Assembly (NCBI GenBank): GCA_003993805.1
Contig: RSEF01000001.1
Span: forward strand, 75,273,766-75,337,765
Source of the DNA: Himantopus leucocephalus
Lineage: Eukaryota; Chordata; Aves; Charadriiformes; Recurvirostridae
DNA length: 64,000 nt
Reading direction: 5' to 3'
In this document: positions 27,579 to 40,615 of the stretch, piece by piece
How the letters are laid out: the number at the start of each line of letters is the position of its first letter
Numbering within the stretch: position 1 is the stretch's first letter
Notes under the pieces: model-generated
What the model saw: the letters and a program-made list of their open reading frames with translations, nothing else
Told to the model about the DNA's origin: nothing
Databases searched by the model: none
Translations under genes and position numbers: made by a program

Positions 27579-29806
27579 AAAAAAATGGTGCTAGTGTTAT
27601 GTTCAGGCCATGTTCAATATTACTTTCTTCCTTTTATTTTTTTCACCAGAATATAAATCCTTAATAGTTGCAATATTCGATACCCCACAGTACAAGTTTT
27701 GTGCCACCTTTACTGCATGTCACGTTTAAATTTAAGGCAGCAGGCTGAGATTCGACAGATGGTGTTGCTTCCATGCACTGTTAGGCTTGTTGCTTCTGAA
27801 GTTCCAGCCAGTGGCATGTGCAGATGTTCCTTTCTGTCTTACTGTGCATAAAGCTAGTTAGGCATTTGAAGCTGCTGATGCATATTCGTGGGAGCCTCCT
27901 CTCCTGTGTGCTTTCTATAATGTTTACTATTCCAACTATCAACCATTCTGAAAGGCTAGCATGGCACACATGACCGCTGGCTTGAAGTGAGTTTTGGCAG
28001 AGATGGGCATGCTGTTATTTTAGTTTCCTTGAAGTACTCTACATACTTATTCAGCTTGTGTATGGGTAGAACAACGTGATAGAACTATGGAAGAAAAAAG
28101 GTCATTTAATCTTCAGAAGAAGATGAAGTAAACTTAAAACAAACTAAACCAAACCAACAAAAAAACCATAAAGTGGGATTTTGCTCAGGCTTTACTGACC
28201 GTTTCCCTTTGCCTGGAATAAATGTCATGAGACTCCACTATGTTACATTGCTGGCAATTGTTCAGAACCTGTGTCTCTAGCCCCATACTGGCTTACGGAG
28301 GATTAGAAGGGAAGAGCATTCCCACTATAATTACCCAGACCACTTCCTACAAAATTTCTGCTTAGGTTTTCTATTTGGGTTCTCCTTGTGCTCAAACCTC
28401 CTTAATTTTTGTGGTTTAATGTTTGAGAACTGTCACAACTTGAAATGATTAAGCACCAAGAATCATCGCTATAGCCACAGTATTTTAAAATTAATTTGTG
28501 AGTGGTTTGTTTGAGACTGTGGCCAAAGGGTTATGTTTTTTGATTTACCAAAAGTTTCCAATCTTGTGGTGCTGGAATTAAAAATAAATCAGGAAAGTAG
28601 TCTAGATGGAAAGAAGGAACAATGGGCATGAGAGCAGTAGTCTCTCATTGCCTTCAGGTACTTTACAGGTGGATAACAATTCCAGATTGGATGAAGCACA
28701 CTTTCTTATAGACTATGGGTTATGATATCTTTGTTAAAAAATAGTAAGAGTGCCTGTTAAGAAAAAAAATGGTTTGTAACTAGCAATTTGGAACAAAGTC
28801 ATCAAGCTAAGCTGCATCCTTCTTTTGTGGCCCTTGCAGTTCTGCTTTCTCCTCCCTTCCTCAACCTCGTACATATATATACACTTTAAATTCTGCATCC
28901 CATTCCTGAAGTCTAAAACTTAGAGGGAGATTTGTTATTACACATTTACATGGTATAAAATGTTAATGTAGGACCAGGACAGAGAATGAGAGCTTTCTCC
29001 TAGATACAGAGTGATTCAAATAAAATAAAAAAAAAATTATTAATTCAACTTCAGTCATTGTAGTGAGTCACTGTCCTGAAGACTTTATGTTCTGACACAG
29101 TAGCGCATTAAGGCAGACTCTTCCATCTTCTCTTCATGCACGACAAGTCATTTGGAAGAACTGTGCAGCTGGCAGGGAAGAGGTGTGAGCATGTCTATCT
29201 CCTTGACAGGCCTGACATTCTTCCAGCTACATTAGGTAAAATTAACTGATTGACTAGGGGCAAATTCTAGTTTGTGCCAGGATAAGGAAGAACACCTTGA
29301 CCATGTTTTACCGTTATTTTGCTTTCCATAGACTTCATAGTATGTAATTGTATTACGGGTAAACGTATTTGCTAGCAACACAAGTATTCCTGTTTTCTTC
29401 ACATGTAACTGCATGCAGAAATTTGTGAAATGCTTATACAGATGTCAAACTGTAAGATTTGCTGATAAAACAGTGTGGTAGCTGGACTTCAGTGCAATAA
29501 TATAATGACTATCACAGTTTAATTATGCCACATACTTTGACATAAAAGGTTTGCTTGTGGGAATCAGTGAAGTTCCTTGCATCTCTGTACTTCCCACATG
29601 TTCACAAATTTCTAATCTTATCCAAGGGTTTGATGGAGATTTTGTGGTTTCCTATGACATTTCAGAAACTGGTCGCTATCCAATATAGGTTATCAGACTA
29701 CATTCATGATTTGACTGTGTTGGATATTACATGGATTCTTAGGATAAGTTTATTATTCTCTTCCTATGTATTGGGGTGGTGGAGCTTTCATTTTGTGATT
29801 GTGCTT
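27579..29806. other. Intron 3 segment without recognised features
   Basis: This is AT-rich intron with small A runs near 29020-29035. No gene, RNA gene or named repeat was recognised. Confidence 0.55.
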
Positions 29807-30206
29807 GAAATTCAGTAGTCTGAATGTTGTTGTCTTTGATCTGGAATGTCGAAATTTGTATTCTTGATAAACTCTTGGCTGTACATTGGTATTAGGACCA
29901 AAAAGGAAGAATATAGCTATTTTTGTGTCCATGTATGGTGCAATCTAAGAGGGATTTTTGAACTTCAGAATAGGAACACGGGATTTTAGAAATGAGCACN
30001 GAAATTCAGTAGTCTGAATGTTGTTGTCTTTGATCTGGAATGTCAGAATTTGTATTCTTGATAAACTCTTGGCTGTACATTGGTATTAAGACCAAAAAGG
30101 AAGAATACAGCTATTTTTGTGTCCATATATGGTGCAATCTAAGAGGGATTTTTGAACTTCAGAATGGGAACATGGGATTTTAGAAATGAGCATNGAAATG
30201 AGCACG
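29807..30206. repeat. 193-bp duplication flanking a single N, with a second join beside it (probable assembly artefact)
   Basis: Bases 29807-29999 and 30001-30193 are the same 193-base sequence with several single-base differences, separated by the N at 30000. A second N at 30194 is followed by a repeat of the last ten or so bases (GAAATGAGCA). This is the largest such pair in the window. Confidence 0.88.
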
Positions 30207-31127
30207 GGGAGTAGTGCTGTAGTGAGCTTTAGGGTGCTTCATGAGAACATTGCAAAAGATACTGGCTTTCTTGTTCACAGTTCTTCCTTTGGTATAGGAC
30301 TGTAATGGTGTCTGAATAGAAGAGTGGAAGAGGAAAAGCCATAATAAAGTGCAAGCTTATCTGAGAAGGAAAATATTTTTCCTTATACCAGTCGGCTTAG
30401 GCTGTAAAAGACATCTTATTCATGTGCATTGCTTTTAAAACCTCACTGAAGTTCTGAACTCCCTCATTTCATATAGCAATGAATTCCAGTATTGATATAA
30501 AAGCTCCTACTTGTTTAGGTAGGCTTTTCTGCTTCACCTGTCAAATTTTCTAGCTGTATCCTGAAAACTAAAAGCAAAACATGCCAAACTTTGAAAAACA
30601 CACTTTCTTTAAAAAAATTTAAAAAATTCTAAATTTCAGTGGCCTTTATTCTTCATCCTGAAAGTTAGAGTAGGAGCTGTATGCTCAACACTTTTGAAAA
30701 TTAAATTACTGCTTTAAATGCTTAAGTATAGGCACAGAATGCTAACTTCAGTCACTTTACAAATTCTTGGCTTTGGCTACAAATGCCAGTGAATGCAGGT
30801 AATAGCAGGAGTATACCACATCATGCCAGAATCTAAATAATTAAAAGACCTGTATGATAATAGATTAAAATTTGTTATGAAAGCATGAAGGAATTATTAT
30901 AATTAACCCAATATTAAATGACTGAACGACACATGAGGACATATTTTAAATAAATAATTTTTTACAACATAAGTATTTGGCTTTGGAGCACATAAAGGAA
31001 GAGGGAGGACTTAAAACTTTCTTATTGGGACTGATGGAGGCAAATAGGGCATCACAGAAGTCACCAAATGGTGGCAATAATGTGCCATTCCCTTGGCCAC
31101 CCATTTTGGTTTGGAAGGTAAACTCAC

Positions 31128-31495
31128 CTGCCTTGGGAATCCTGCTGGTACAGTAGATGGTGAAATGTGGCTGCTGAATCACTGGCAGATGCACTGCGCA
31201 CTGCTGCCCAAGCTCCAGGGGCAGTTATCCACAGTCGTGCAAAATGGCACAGCAGATCGCTTGATGCGGCAATGGCTTTTACACTGGACGAATCCAAGTT
31301 ATTGCCATATTCAACTGTCTCCAGGTTTGCCTATGAAATCAAACTCTTCTTCCTCCCCACCTGGGGCACCAGTAAGCACAATGAACCTGTCCTCCAGTTG
31401 CTCCAGTCCATGCAGGTCCCAAGGGATACCTGCCCCATTACCACTTTTCCCTCTGCTAATACTGCTGCTGTCAGGATCACAACTTAATCAAAGAA
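31128..31495 (-). other. GC-elevated block with a strong minus-strand splice donor; possible antisense exon (unproven)
   Basis: This stretch is visibly richer in G and C than the intron around it and is open for about 100 codons in two + strand frames. On the minus strand it ends in CCCAAGGCAG followed by GTGAGTT (donor bases 31127-31121), a near-ideal U2 donor. I recognise no protein in any frame. On the minus strand the frames are broken by stops. It could be a non-coding antisense exon, a decayed pseudogene of unknown parent, or a conserved regulatory block. Confidence 0.25.
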
Positions 31496-32639
31496 CTGGT
31501 TGAAGAGCTGGAGATAGTAGGGCAATAACTATTTCTTATAATGATGGTAATTTTTACCAGTTTATAATAGCGGAAATTCATAGACAAACGCTCTCTACAG
31601 AGGGCTCGGAGTAATTCAGCTATTAAGTGAGGGAATTCTAATTTATTAGCAGAGGTGTTTTGACGGCAATTTGCATGGTTTCGTTATTGTGAGACTTGAA
31701 GGAAAATAGTTAAAATGTGGTTGAAAGTTAGATGGGAAACCAAGAGAAATCTTAAGCTATAACATCATCCTGGAGAAGGCCTTTTAAATGCATTTTGCTA
31801 CAAGATTAAATGGAATAACTATATAAAGGTACTAAATTTGACACAATAAATCACAGAAGAGAACTAATTCATTAGAGCCTAAAAAAACTTTTTTAAAAAT
31901 GGAAATTCTGTCCAAACACCATTAGTAGATTGGAGCACAAGTTATGACACAACTTGAAAGTAATATTTATTAAAAGATGGGAAGATAAATACAAACAATA
32001 AAGTGCTCTGAAGATACCACGTAAGGTAACTGAATATATAAACAGAGGCTTCTGCCCTAGTAGCAGATGACCTAGAGAATTCTCTGTATTGCAGAAAATA
32101 TTGAGGACGTTGCTCATTTAAAAGTATTTTTTATAATAGAGAAATTTAGTATGGCCTCAACTGAAGATAAACTTTTGCAACAGAGTTCATGTCTTTCTGT
32201 GTATTTGTAGTTTGATCTGCTCCTTGACTGGCTCAGGATTGTTTGGAGTTTTTTGGATTGGGGGTGATGGCAGTTTGCTGATTTTTAATTGTCTTTTATT
32301 GAAGTACCTATTGTAATAATCAGAATATAGGGGGAAAATGAAAGCAAAAGAATCAGATTATGTTTACAGAAGCATTTTGAACAGATGGACAATGACTGAG
32401 AAATTTGGATCTATATTCCAAAATCTGTGATGATTTAGGATATTATTTTATTCCCAGTCAGTCTCTAGATCTAAAGCATGAAAAGAAATGGCAGATATGG
32501 GTGAGGAAATGTCATGCATCCACAAACACAACTGTGATCAAAGACTTGCACTTGCAAAAAAAAATTTAAAAAAAATCACCAAACTGTTCAGACTCTGAAA
32601 CTGAATCTATTTAAGGACAGAATTGTTTAAAGACCTGAA

Positions 32640-32739
32640 GGCTGCTTTGAGCCCAGAGCCTGTCTTTGAGTGGGAAGTTGGATCGAATGACCTCCAGAGG
32701 TCCCTTCCAACCTAGATTATTTTATGATTCTTTGATTCC
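32640..32739 (+). mobile_element. CR1 LINE 3' end fragment
   Basis: TGGGAAGTTGGATCGAATGA followed by CCTCCAGAGGTCCCTTCCAA and a tail of ATGATTC-type repeats is the forward 3' end of an avian CR1 element. Only about 100 bases remain, as is usual for heavily 5'-truncated copies. The 33.0-34.2 kb intron that follows shows nothing definite. Confidence 0.88.
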
Positions 32740-34261
32740 CTCTGGTCTGTTTTACAGTAGGCACAGAGAGGTACATTTTACCCTGGACTTATGCCAGATG
32801 AACTTAAAGGTATTGTGACTCCCCTGGAAATGCCTTTTTGTATGGTACAACTTTGCCACACGTAAGTGTCCCTCTGAGGGAGCATGCTGACTGGCCTGTA
32901 TGTCAGCAGTGGGCCCCATCCCCCCCCAGGAAGGCAGCACAAGGTGGGTAGGGTCCCAAGATGGTTGGACATATAGCCAAGAGCTGCAAAGATGTGGATG
33001 ATACCAGGAGTGAAGTGAGGATGGGTGGGTTAGGATTTGGATTCCCATCCTGCAGTAGATGCTTTGCAAGTGAACCACTGAGCTTGTACTCAGTAGGAGT
33101 CTTGAATGCTATTTAATCTTCCTTTATTTGGGAATTTAATTATGATGATTGTATGTTTGTAACTGTCAGAGTGTTCACCTACATGTGTATTCTATCTGTT
33201 TTTAAAGAGTAAGCCAAGATGAAATCATTTTCCTTTTTGAATAGTCTGGGCAAAATTGTTTAAACCAGCCCTTCTTTTTTAATGACACTCTATGTTCATT
33301 AGGACAATATCTAAATCTGCTTGAAACTTGGCTTGTTGTAGTCCTCTCTGCATTGCTTGGTGCCTAGCAACCACCATCAGGGCCAGTATTTTCATCCACT
33401 TTCCCTCTGAAGTGTTTTCCAGTTTCTTCTAGCTAGGGTATGAAATAAAAACAGCCTGAGAGACACTTACCTCTGTATGTAATGGCAATAGCTGATTTTA
33501 TGTGCTTCAGGGCAAGCTTACCGTGGTAGGAAGTCCTCCAAATCATTCTTTATTATTCTAATATTATGATTTGGAATCCTTGAATTTAATCTCTTGGAAA
33601 CCCTTCCCATGCATGTGGTAGGAAGATGCAAGAATTTGTGTGCTGTGTATCGCTTGTTAAAAAAAATAAAATAAAATCACAGGTAATCTGCAGGGAGGAA
33701 GAGAAATCAAAAAATAGTCCCAAAGGTTCATTTTCCCAAAGTTGTTCTTCAAATGTGTTATCAAGAGAAACAGTCTTGAATGCTTTCTAAATAAGCAGAC
33801 AGCTTGCAGATACAAACAGTTTTTCATCTCTGTGCTGTTCAGACAATAATCCTATTTTCTCAATATTAATAACTGCAGGGGCTTTAGGAGAAAATCTACT
33901 CTTGCAGCAGATGTTAAACCAAAACTGCATAGCCTAGACCTTATGTGCAAGCTACTTCCTTGCTTTGCAAGGTTTCAGTTGGAAGGTATGTTGTTCAAGT
34001 ATCGTCCTTTTTCCCCCCCTCTATTAGGAAGGTATTGTGCCTGCATTACTTTAACAGTATCGTGAGACTTGTATATGTATTTGCAAGTGGCATTTGTCTG
34101 TTGCATAAGGCAGCTTTCCTCAGTCGTGGCTTAGCGTGATTATTTCTCTAGGCAGTAAAGTAAAAGAAGGAAATAACAATTATGTTCGTTGCCTTCTTTT
34201 AAATCAGGTAGCTTTAAAATTGACCATCTACATTGCTAGCTGCAGCATTTAATTTCTTTAC

Positions 34262-34455
34262 AGTATAATGGCTCAACTAAGGCATGCTGGAGCTTGTAGT
34301 TCATGTAGGTTTTGCAGAGGCAGTTCAGGCCCCGCTGCAGAACTTGCAGTTCACTTGGGCAATAACAATGCTTGCTTTAATGAAAACGCAATTAAAACCA
34401 GGCAGGAGCCTCTGGACTCCTACTATAAGTTATTTAATTACAGTTCATGGTAAGC
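34262..34455. promoter_or_regulatory. Candidate regulatory block with a ZNF143/Staf-like motif
   Basis: GCATGCTGGAGCTTGTAGTT at 34282-34301 is, on the minus strand, very close to the ZNF143 site (ACTACAANTCCCAGCATGC). The same 200 bases hold a SOX-like AACAAT, a CAATTAAAA word and a homeodomain-like TTATTTAATTACA. The density of site-like words suggests a conserved non-coding element. Conservation cannot be tested here. Confidence 0.3.
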
Positions 34456-35399
34456 TAGTGAGATGAGATGAGACCATTTCTGCCCATATGAGACTCTTAT
34501 AGTGATGAGCCATTTGTGAAGATGAAATGGTTTAACAAAAAAAACCAACAAGTCTTAGAGCTACATCCTCAGACTGTGTAAACTGGTGTAACCCCACAGA
34601 TTTCAATGGAACTAGATTATAACTGTTTGAAAATATGGCTGTCACGTTAAAGACAAACCGAACTGTGGCGAGGGTGGGGAACAACCTACCTATAAGTTCC
34701 TCTTCCCTGGGCCTTTCCTTATTTTACTACTCTCCTGCAGTCTTCCCACCTACGTAGTCGTCTTTTTTTTTTTATCTTTAACAGTCATACCAAGGAACAA
34801 AATCTATTTGTGCAGTTACAATACATTTCAGGAGACTGTCCTCAGAGACTGGTTGATGTAGCACAAACATAAACTAAGGGTGTATTACCTGAGTCATATG
34901 AAGTATGCTGTTTGAGTGAGAAAAGATCTTCTGCAAATTTTCTTTCAGATGCTGACTGAACTTTGCCTAGTAGAGGTGTGGGGTTTCTTATCTGATTACC
35001 TCACTTCCCTGAAACGTTGCACTCCAAACCGTGTTTAGTATTTTTTTTTAAGCAAATTTAATGCTTACAGCTGTGAAATTAAATGTTACGGATTAAAGTC
35101 TGGCTGTCTTATCCAATAAGAAATACACATATGTTATCTCTTACTGAGCCAATGGTTGTTCTGTCTCACGTGCACAGACACTGTACTGCCAGTATGTATT
35201 TGTAATTCATTTGGTACTTACTGCTGCTCAGTCACATCCCAAGTAAAATTTGAAAATATTAAGCTTATGTATATGGCAGTAAAAGGTCATCTGGACATTT
35301 GGTGTGTTTATTTCCTTTGGAGTAACAGTTCCATTTCAGAAGAACCTTCAAATATTAAAAAACATTTTTATATATTGCAAATTATATAACATAAGTAAT

Positions 35400-36000
35400 G
35401 ATATCCATTTATTTGCTTGCAAACTTTAGTTTTGGAATGGCCTACTGTCCTAGTTTTGGCAGTAGGGGAGAAAGAACTTAACAGTAGAGGGACAGGAGAT
35501 TATTCCTTTTGGCAGTTCCATGGTCTGTGTGTTCCTCAGTGCATGAGGAGCAAGGGGATTAGGAACATGACTATCAGAGTATGCTCGTTAAAATGATAAG
35601 TGGAAGGATGGTGGTTGAATTTGCCCGAGATGGCATCATCATATTTGCCATCATATTTCTCATATGTGCCAGCTTTTTACTTGGGACACCCAGATTCTTC
35701 TGGTAGCCTGTTTATAGAGATGGAGGAATGAAGGCAGCAGGTGAGATTTTTTTGATAAAGCCTCATTTTTAGGATAGAGACCAACCAGCAATTGGGTCCT
35801 CTAATTCAGATCCAGCCTGGAGAAACATGAGTTTCCAATGCATAGGTTGCATAAATGTCAGAGTGGAATTTTTGGATTAGTGCGTGTGTCACAATAGGCA
35901 CTTTTTATAGCAAAGTACAGTACCAGTTTCTGCAGGAAAAGCTTGTCAGGTTCAGAGTGGAATATATAGTTAAGATGATAAAATGCACAACCTGAAACAG
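35400..36000. other. Intron 3 segment without recognised features
   Basis: TGTCCTAGTTTTGGC near 35446 resembles the start of an avian LTR, but no matching end or target-site duplication was found. Nothing else stands out. Confidence 0.4.
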
Positions 36001-36004
36001 TCAC

Positions 36005-36125
36005 TTGAGAGCTCAGTGTCCAGGACACTCACTTGATGGGGGTGATACAGATTCAAGTCTTCAGACAGCTCAGCAATTTAAGTGGTGGCTCCTCTACCCA
36101 GCAAATGCCCCAACTACCAGGTTAC
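36005..36125 (+). repeat. Possible tRNA-derived SINE remnant
   Basis: CAGGACACTCACTTGATGGG followed by GATACAGATTCAAGTCTTC recalls the tRNA-like head (GGCACTCACCTGGGA, then box-B-like GGTTCAAGTCC) of old sauropsid SINEs. The match is short and degraded. Confidence 0.3.
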
Positions 36126-36129
36126 AGAA

Positions 36130-39100
36130 TCGTTGTTGGCTTTTTGCCTGTGAGAAATATTCTTGGTGAACATAATTAAATACAGTGTGGAAAAAGTGAG
36201 GGGTACTGAATGCATGTCCACAGTTAGGACAATCACCAGAGATGTGCAAAAGAGATTCAAGCCTGATCTGCAATGTGTCAATCATTTATACATAGTGAGG
36301 TATCTCCAACAGGAAACCTTGGGAGAGAATAATTCTGTAATCTAGTTGCTAAGACATTCTTTTAAAAAATTAAGAGTCGTATCCTTAAATAAGCAGAGTA
36401 AAGATGTATACTGGGATTTCCCAAACCCAAGATGAATGCTGTAATCAGCTGCAGAGCTACTAGTTATGCAGCGGGTAAGGGCTCTCTGTTTATTCTTCTA
36501 TACTCCAGAACACCCTCATCTGTAAGAAAATTTGTTTCACTTGAATTTCAGACTCTTGCATTAGGAAACTAGGGACCTATTTCATGCTTAGATTCAGTTG
36601 TTTGGGTCTAGATGGAGCAATACGTGGTGCCTCAGTGTTGAAAATAATAGGTGGCTCCACTCCATTTTATATGTATGTTCTTCTGCTGCTGCTGTTTCAT
36701 TATGATCCTCTGTAGATAAAGGATATGCATCTATGTACCAAACTACTTGTAGCTGGCTTCTCTTTGCAATTCCCCATATAAATGGTCAGAAAGAAGGATG
36801 AAAGCCAGTAATAACAGCAATACCCTTTGCATTATTAAACTGCCTTCATTGTTTTGAAATGCCTCAAGTGTATAGCAACAGGAAAAATTTTAGAAAAAGG
36901 CTTGTGTATGTTTCACTGGGATGTTTCAATTACTTTAACCCTTATTTAATGAACTACACTAAACTAAGTGCTTAAAAGCCTTATAAATAGTCACAAAGAT
37001 TGTAAGCAGCCTTTCTGAACCCAAAGCAGGCTAATGAGAAACATTGATTTAAAGGAACTGAACAACTTTGGCTCAAATTAGTAATGAGACAAGAGAATAT
37101 TTTACTGCTTCAATAGCGTGTGTGAAATGAATTGGTGGCCCTACTCCAGTTTCGAGTAAATGTTTTGCTGCTACAGTAATAGTCTCTCTATAAATCATCA
37201 GTAGTGCCCACATCAGAAAAGTCACCACTAATATTTGACCATAATTGGCTGAATGAACATGTTCATGCACGATTGTCCTCATTGCCTTTCAAAGGACTCT
37301 TTCTTTGCTAATGTTATAAAGTATTGGGAAGGAATTTGGGGGTTTTTGGCAAGAGTTGCTGCAGATGTTTTTGGGGTAAACCCCCTTGATTTCTAATTCT
37401 GTAAAGGTTTTGTTTTTGTCCAAACTAAAATTCAGTGAAAATGAAGTGGAGTAATGTAAAGAAAGGCATTGGATTATACAGTCCTGACTCTCTCCTTTTC
37501 TGATGGATGATGTTTCAATTATTCTTATGCTGCTGCCTTTTCACTGGTATGCACAATAGTATCAGCAGTAGTTCTATTTCTTGGTGTTCACAGAAAATGT
37601 ATTCTTTACTTTGTTTTAACACTCACGGGTGTTTTCTTTACTTTCAATACAGTAAACCTGTTGTATACTCTAAGAGTTGTTCTGAGTTGGCTGCTATTTT
37701 AAGTTTTCCTTATGAGACATACTGTCTTGCCTGCTGTCCTATTGCTTGCCCTAGGGAATCTCCACAATATGTTCCCCTTAATGGCAGCTAGTAAGATACG
37801 CTTGGTCAAGCTGCCAGTTTGTCAGCGAAAAAACCTCTTCAGGGTCTTAAAAATCTGACATCTGTGTAACAGTGTGGGTATAAGATCCACAGGACTGTGT
37901 TATTAGAGCACGTAGGACAGCCATTACAAATAGGTGAATCAGTCCAGCTAAAATTAGAACTGACTCTGTTCGTTACCAAGTCCTTGAACTAAACCTAGAT
38001 CAGATTACTTTTGAAATAACTGTCAAATCTCTCACAGATTTTTAAATTAGAATCACTCACTCAGGACTCTGATCTTTCCATTTTGTTAAGCTTTTAAAGT
38101 TAATCCACTTTTGTTCATATTCACGCACCCTGCACTTTCTTGTTCTAGTGATGGCCCTTTGTGCAAAATCTGCATCGTGGAAGGGTAGCTGTTCCAGCCA
38201 GACCAGCCTTGGGAGGGACCAGAAACTTCCCCATGGAAAAATAAAATCAAACCAATCAAATACAACAAAGCAAGAAACATAAATTCCCACATCTGCTCTT
38301 GCAAGACTTCTTTCTGTGTTAAAAGACCAAAGAGGTTTGGTAAAGGTTTGGGTAATCGAATGTTTGGTGTACTTAACAACCTCAAGCCTCCAGTGGTTTG
38401 ACTGTCACTGTTCAGAGTTAAAAAGGCATTCGTTGCTTGAGTGTACCATGCACATCTAGCAGCCAGTCTCTTTCTTAGTGCGCTTCAGACACAGTAGTAT
38501 GCTATTAGCATTAGCAGACAATTCTCTTAAAGGTTGGATGAAGTCAGAGAAACATGTTTCTCAGTGATAATAAAATAAAGCCAGAGATGACACTTCAACA
38601 GTGCCAAGGAAAATTGCAGTCTCTTCTTGTGTGCATACGTACACCTGAATCAGAAAGCCAGTCTCTACATTCTTTTAGAATGCTATAATAACTTCATAAA
38701 AAATAGGTTCCACAGAGAAACATAACATTGTCTCTTGAAATGAAAATTTTGTTTGGTTTTCTTGAAACACTAATTAATAAGCATCACCGATCCACATGCT
38801 GCGGCTAGGACACTGTGGCAGCAAAGCCCATGCTGGTTGCATTTGTATAATCTTTTTGCTTATGGCAGATTAAAAGAATAAAATCACTGGAGATATCTGA
38901 ATACTAATTCATTAGGAAGGAACTGGATAAAATCATGGTACTTTTTGTTTCGCCTCATGCTACCCTATTTCCATATGCTGTTCAAGATAATTAATGAGTA
39001 AGACTTCGGAGTGTCATGACAGATGATGGTAGGAATGGTACTTTGATTAGGTTATTTCAGTATTTATTCTACAAACACATTTAGTCTAATTGGGGCAGTC

Positions 39101-39450
39101 AGGTAAAAATCGGAACAAGAAAGAAAAAAAAGAATGGCCAAAAGGTTCTTCCTTCACAGCAAATACTTAAAAGGTTGGATTTTTGGAAGGTTGTTTTCTC
39201 ACTCAGCACTACTGATCATGAAGTCCTAACTGTAGTAAACCACAACAATCTAACTCAGTCACATCTACTGGGTTACACTATAGCCCATAATCTGGTTATG
39301 GGCTAAAAACCATGGGAGTCTCCTGCGACATAGAAGAATGAAGCCTAGGAGGTGCACAGAACTGGACATGAATTACACACCAACTGTACAGAAGCATCAG
39401 TGGAGCAGAAGTGATCACGTGGTGATTCACACACTGGAGATAGGTTAGCA
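36130..39450. other. Intron 3 segment; one small hairpin
   Basis: This is AT-rich intron. TAGCCCATAA (39281-39290) and TTATGGGCTA (39296-39305) form a perfect 10-base stem with a 5-base loop. I find no gene or named repeat. Confidence 0.5.
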
Positions 39451-40384
39451 GTTGTGTGCTCATTGGCTGTTTAAAAAAAAAAAAAAGACGACCTATTTAC
39501 TTTATTCTAAAGTTTGTTTACATTCCTACATTCCCTGTAGCGATAGTTAATATTATTTGCATTATTATGATGACAATAGTGTGTACCTTGAGATCTGTTC
39601 TCCCTTCCCACCCCCATCTAATGTATTGGCAGATAATTCTCTTTAGAAATTAAAGTTGCTTCCTAATGGGGCTAATCTTTGGAAACTAATGGAGTTTCTA
39701 CAACATTGATGATAAAATATATTATCTGTAGGAAGGTAATTGTCACATCGTGTTCATTGGTCATTTTCAAAGTCAAGAATAAACTGTCTTATTACATATA
39801 ACAAGACCTTCAACACTAAAAATAAAAATTCTAGCAAAGCTGAAGAGAGCATTGGCGTAAGTCCTATGAATGTATGTCATTCCTACCTCTTGATGCAGAT
39901 GTCTCGTATCACATACTTGCTTGTGACTTCCTCAGCTAGTTTCAAACTCGTCGTCTTCCAACTTCTGCACCTACATATCACCCATTTGAACCACAACACA
40001 GAGACATCTGCTCTGTTCCCAATTCTGCTGCAGATGTAATTGGCTTAATGGGGCAGAAACACAGAAGCTCCCCCTTCAGGCAAAATTCCATCAGGGTTCT
40101 TCCTCCTTCAAGAGTCTAAGGTGTGTGAGATGATGTATGCTCACAGATAAAGTTAGAGGATTTGGAAACATGTGCGAGCCTGGATGATGATTGGCTAGGG
40201 GGAGTGGTCATGCAATGTAAAATGTGCTTTGAAAACAGGCCTTGCAAAAGAACAGCAGGTGGAACTCAGTGAAGAATCATCATAGTAAGATAACTGCAGT
40301 CTGTACTCACAAGAGTTGTAAGATGCTTCTGTCCTTAACCTGGAAAGCTTGACCTTGAAAATAGACTCTCAGAATAAATTAGGT

Positions 40385-40615
40385 TAGTAGGGCCTTCTTA
40401 GGGTCATCCGGCTAAGCCTCCACCCAAAGCAGAGCCAACTTTGAGGTTAGATTGAACTTCATAGTTAGATCAGATTGTTCAGTGTCATGTCCAGGTGAGT
40501 TTTGGTCATCTTCAAGGATGGAGATTTCACAGCCTGTCAGTTTGACCACATTTGTGATGAAGTGTTTTTCCTAATATCTTACTGGAAATGCTGTGGTAAG
40601 GTTTTCTATATATGT
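40385..40615 (-). mobile_element. CR1 LINE fragment (degenerate)
   Basis: The order AGCCTCCACCCAAAGCAG, then AGATTGTTCAGTGTCATGTC, then ATGGAGATTTCACAGCCTG, then a GAAGTGTTTTTCCTAATATC stretch follows the reverse complement of the 3' half of avian CR1 (gagactccacagcc and similar). It lies on the minus strand and lacks the terminal repeat, so both ends are lost or decayed. Confidence 0.7.

Noticed and set aside
35446..35480. TGTCCTAGTTTTGGC as the start of another LTR
   Set aside because: No matching terminal inverted repeat or target-site duplication was found within 1 kb.
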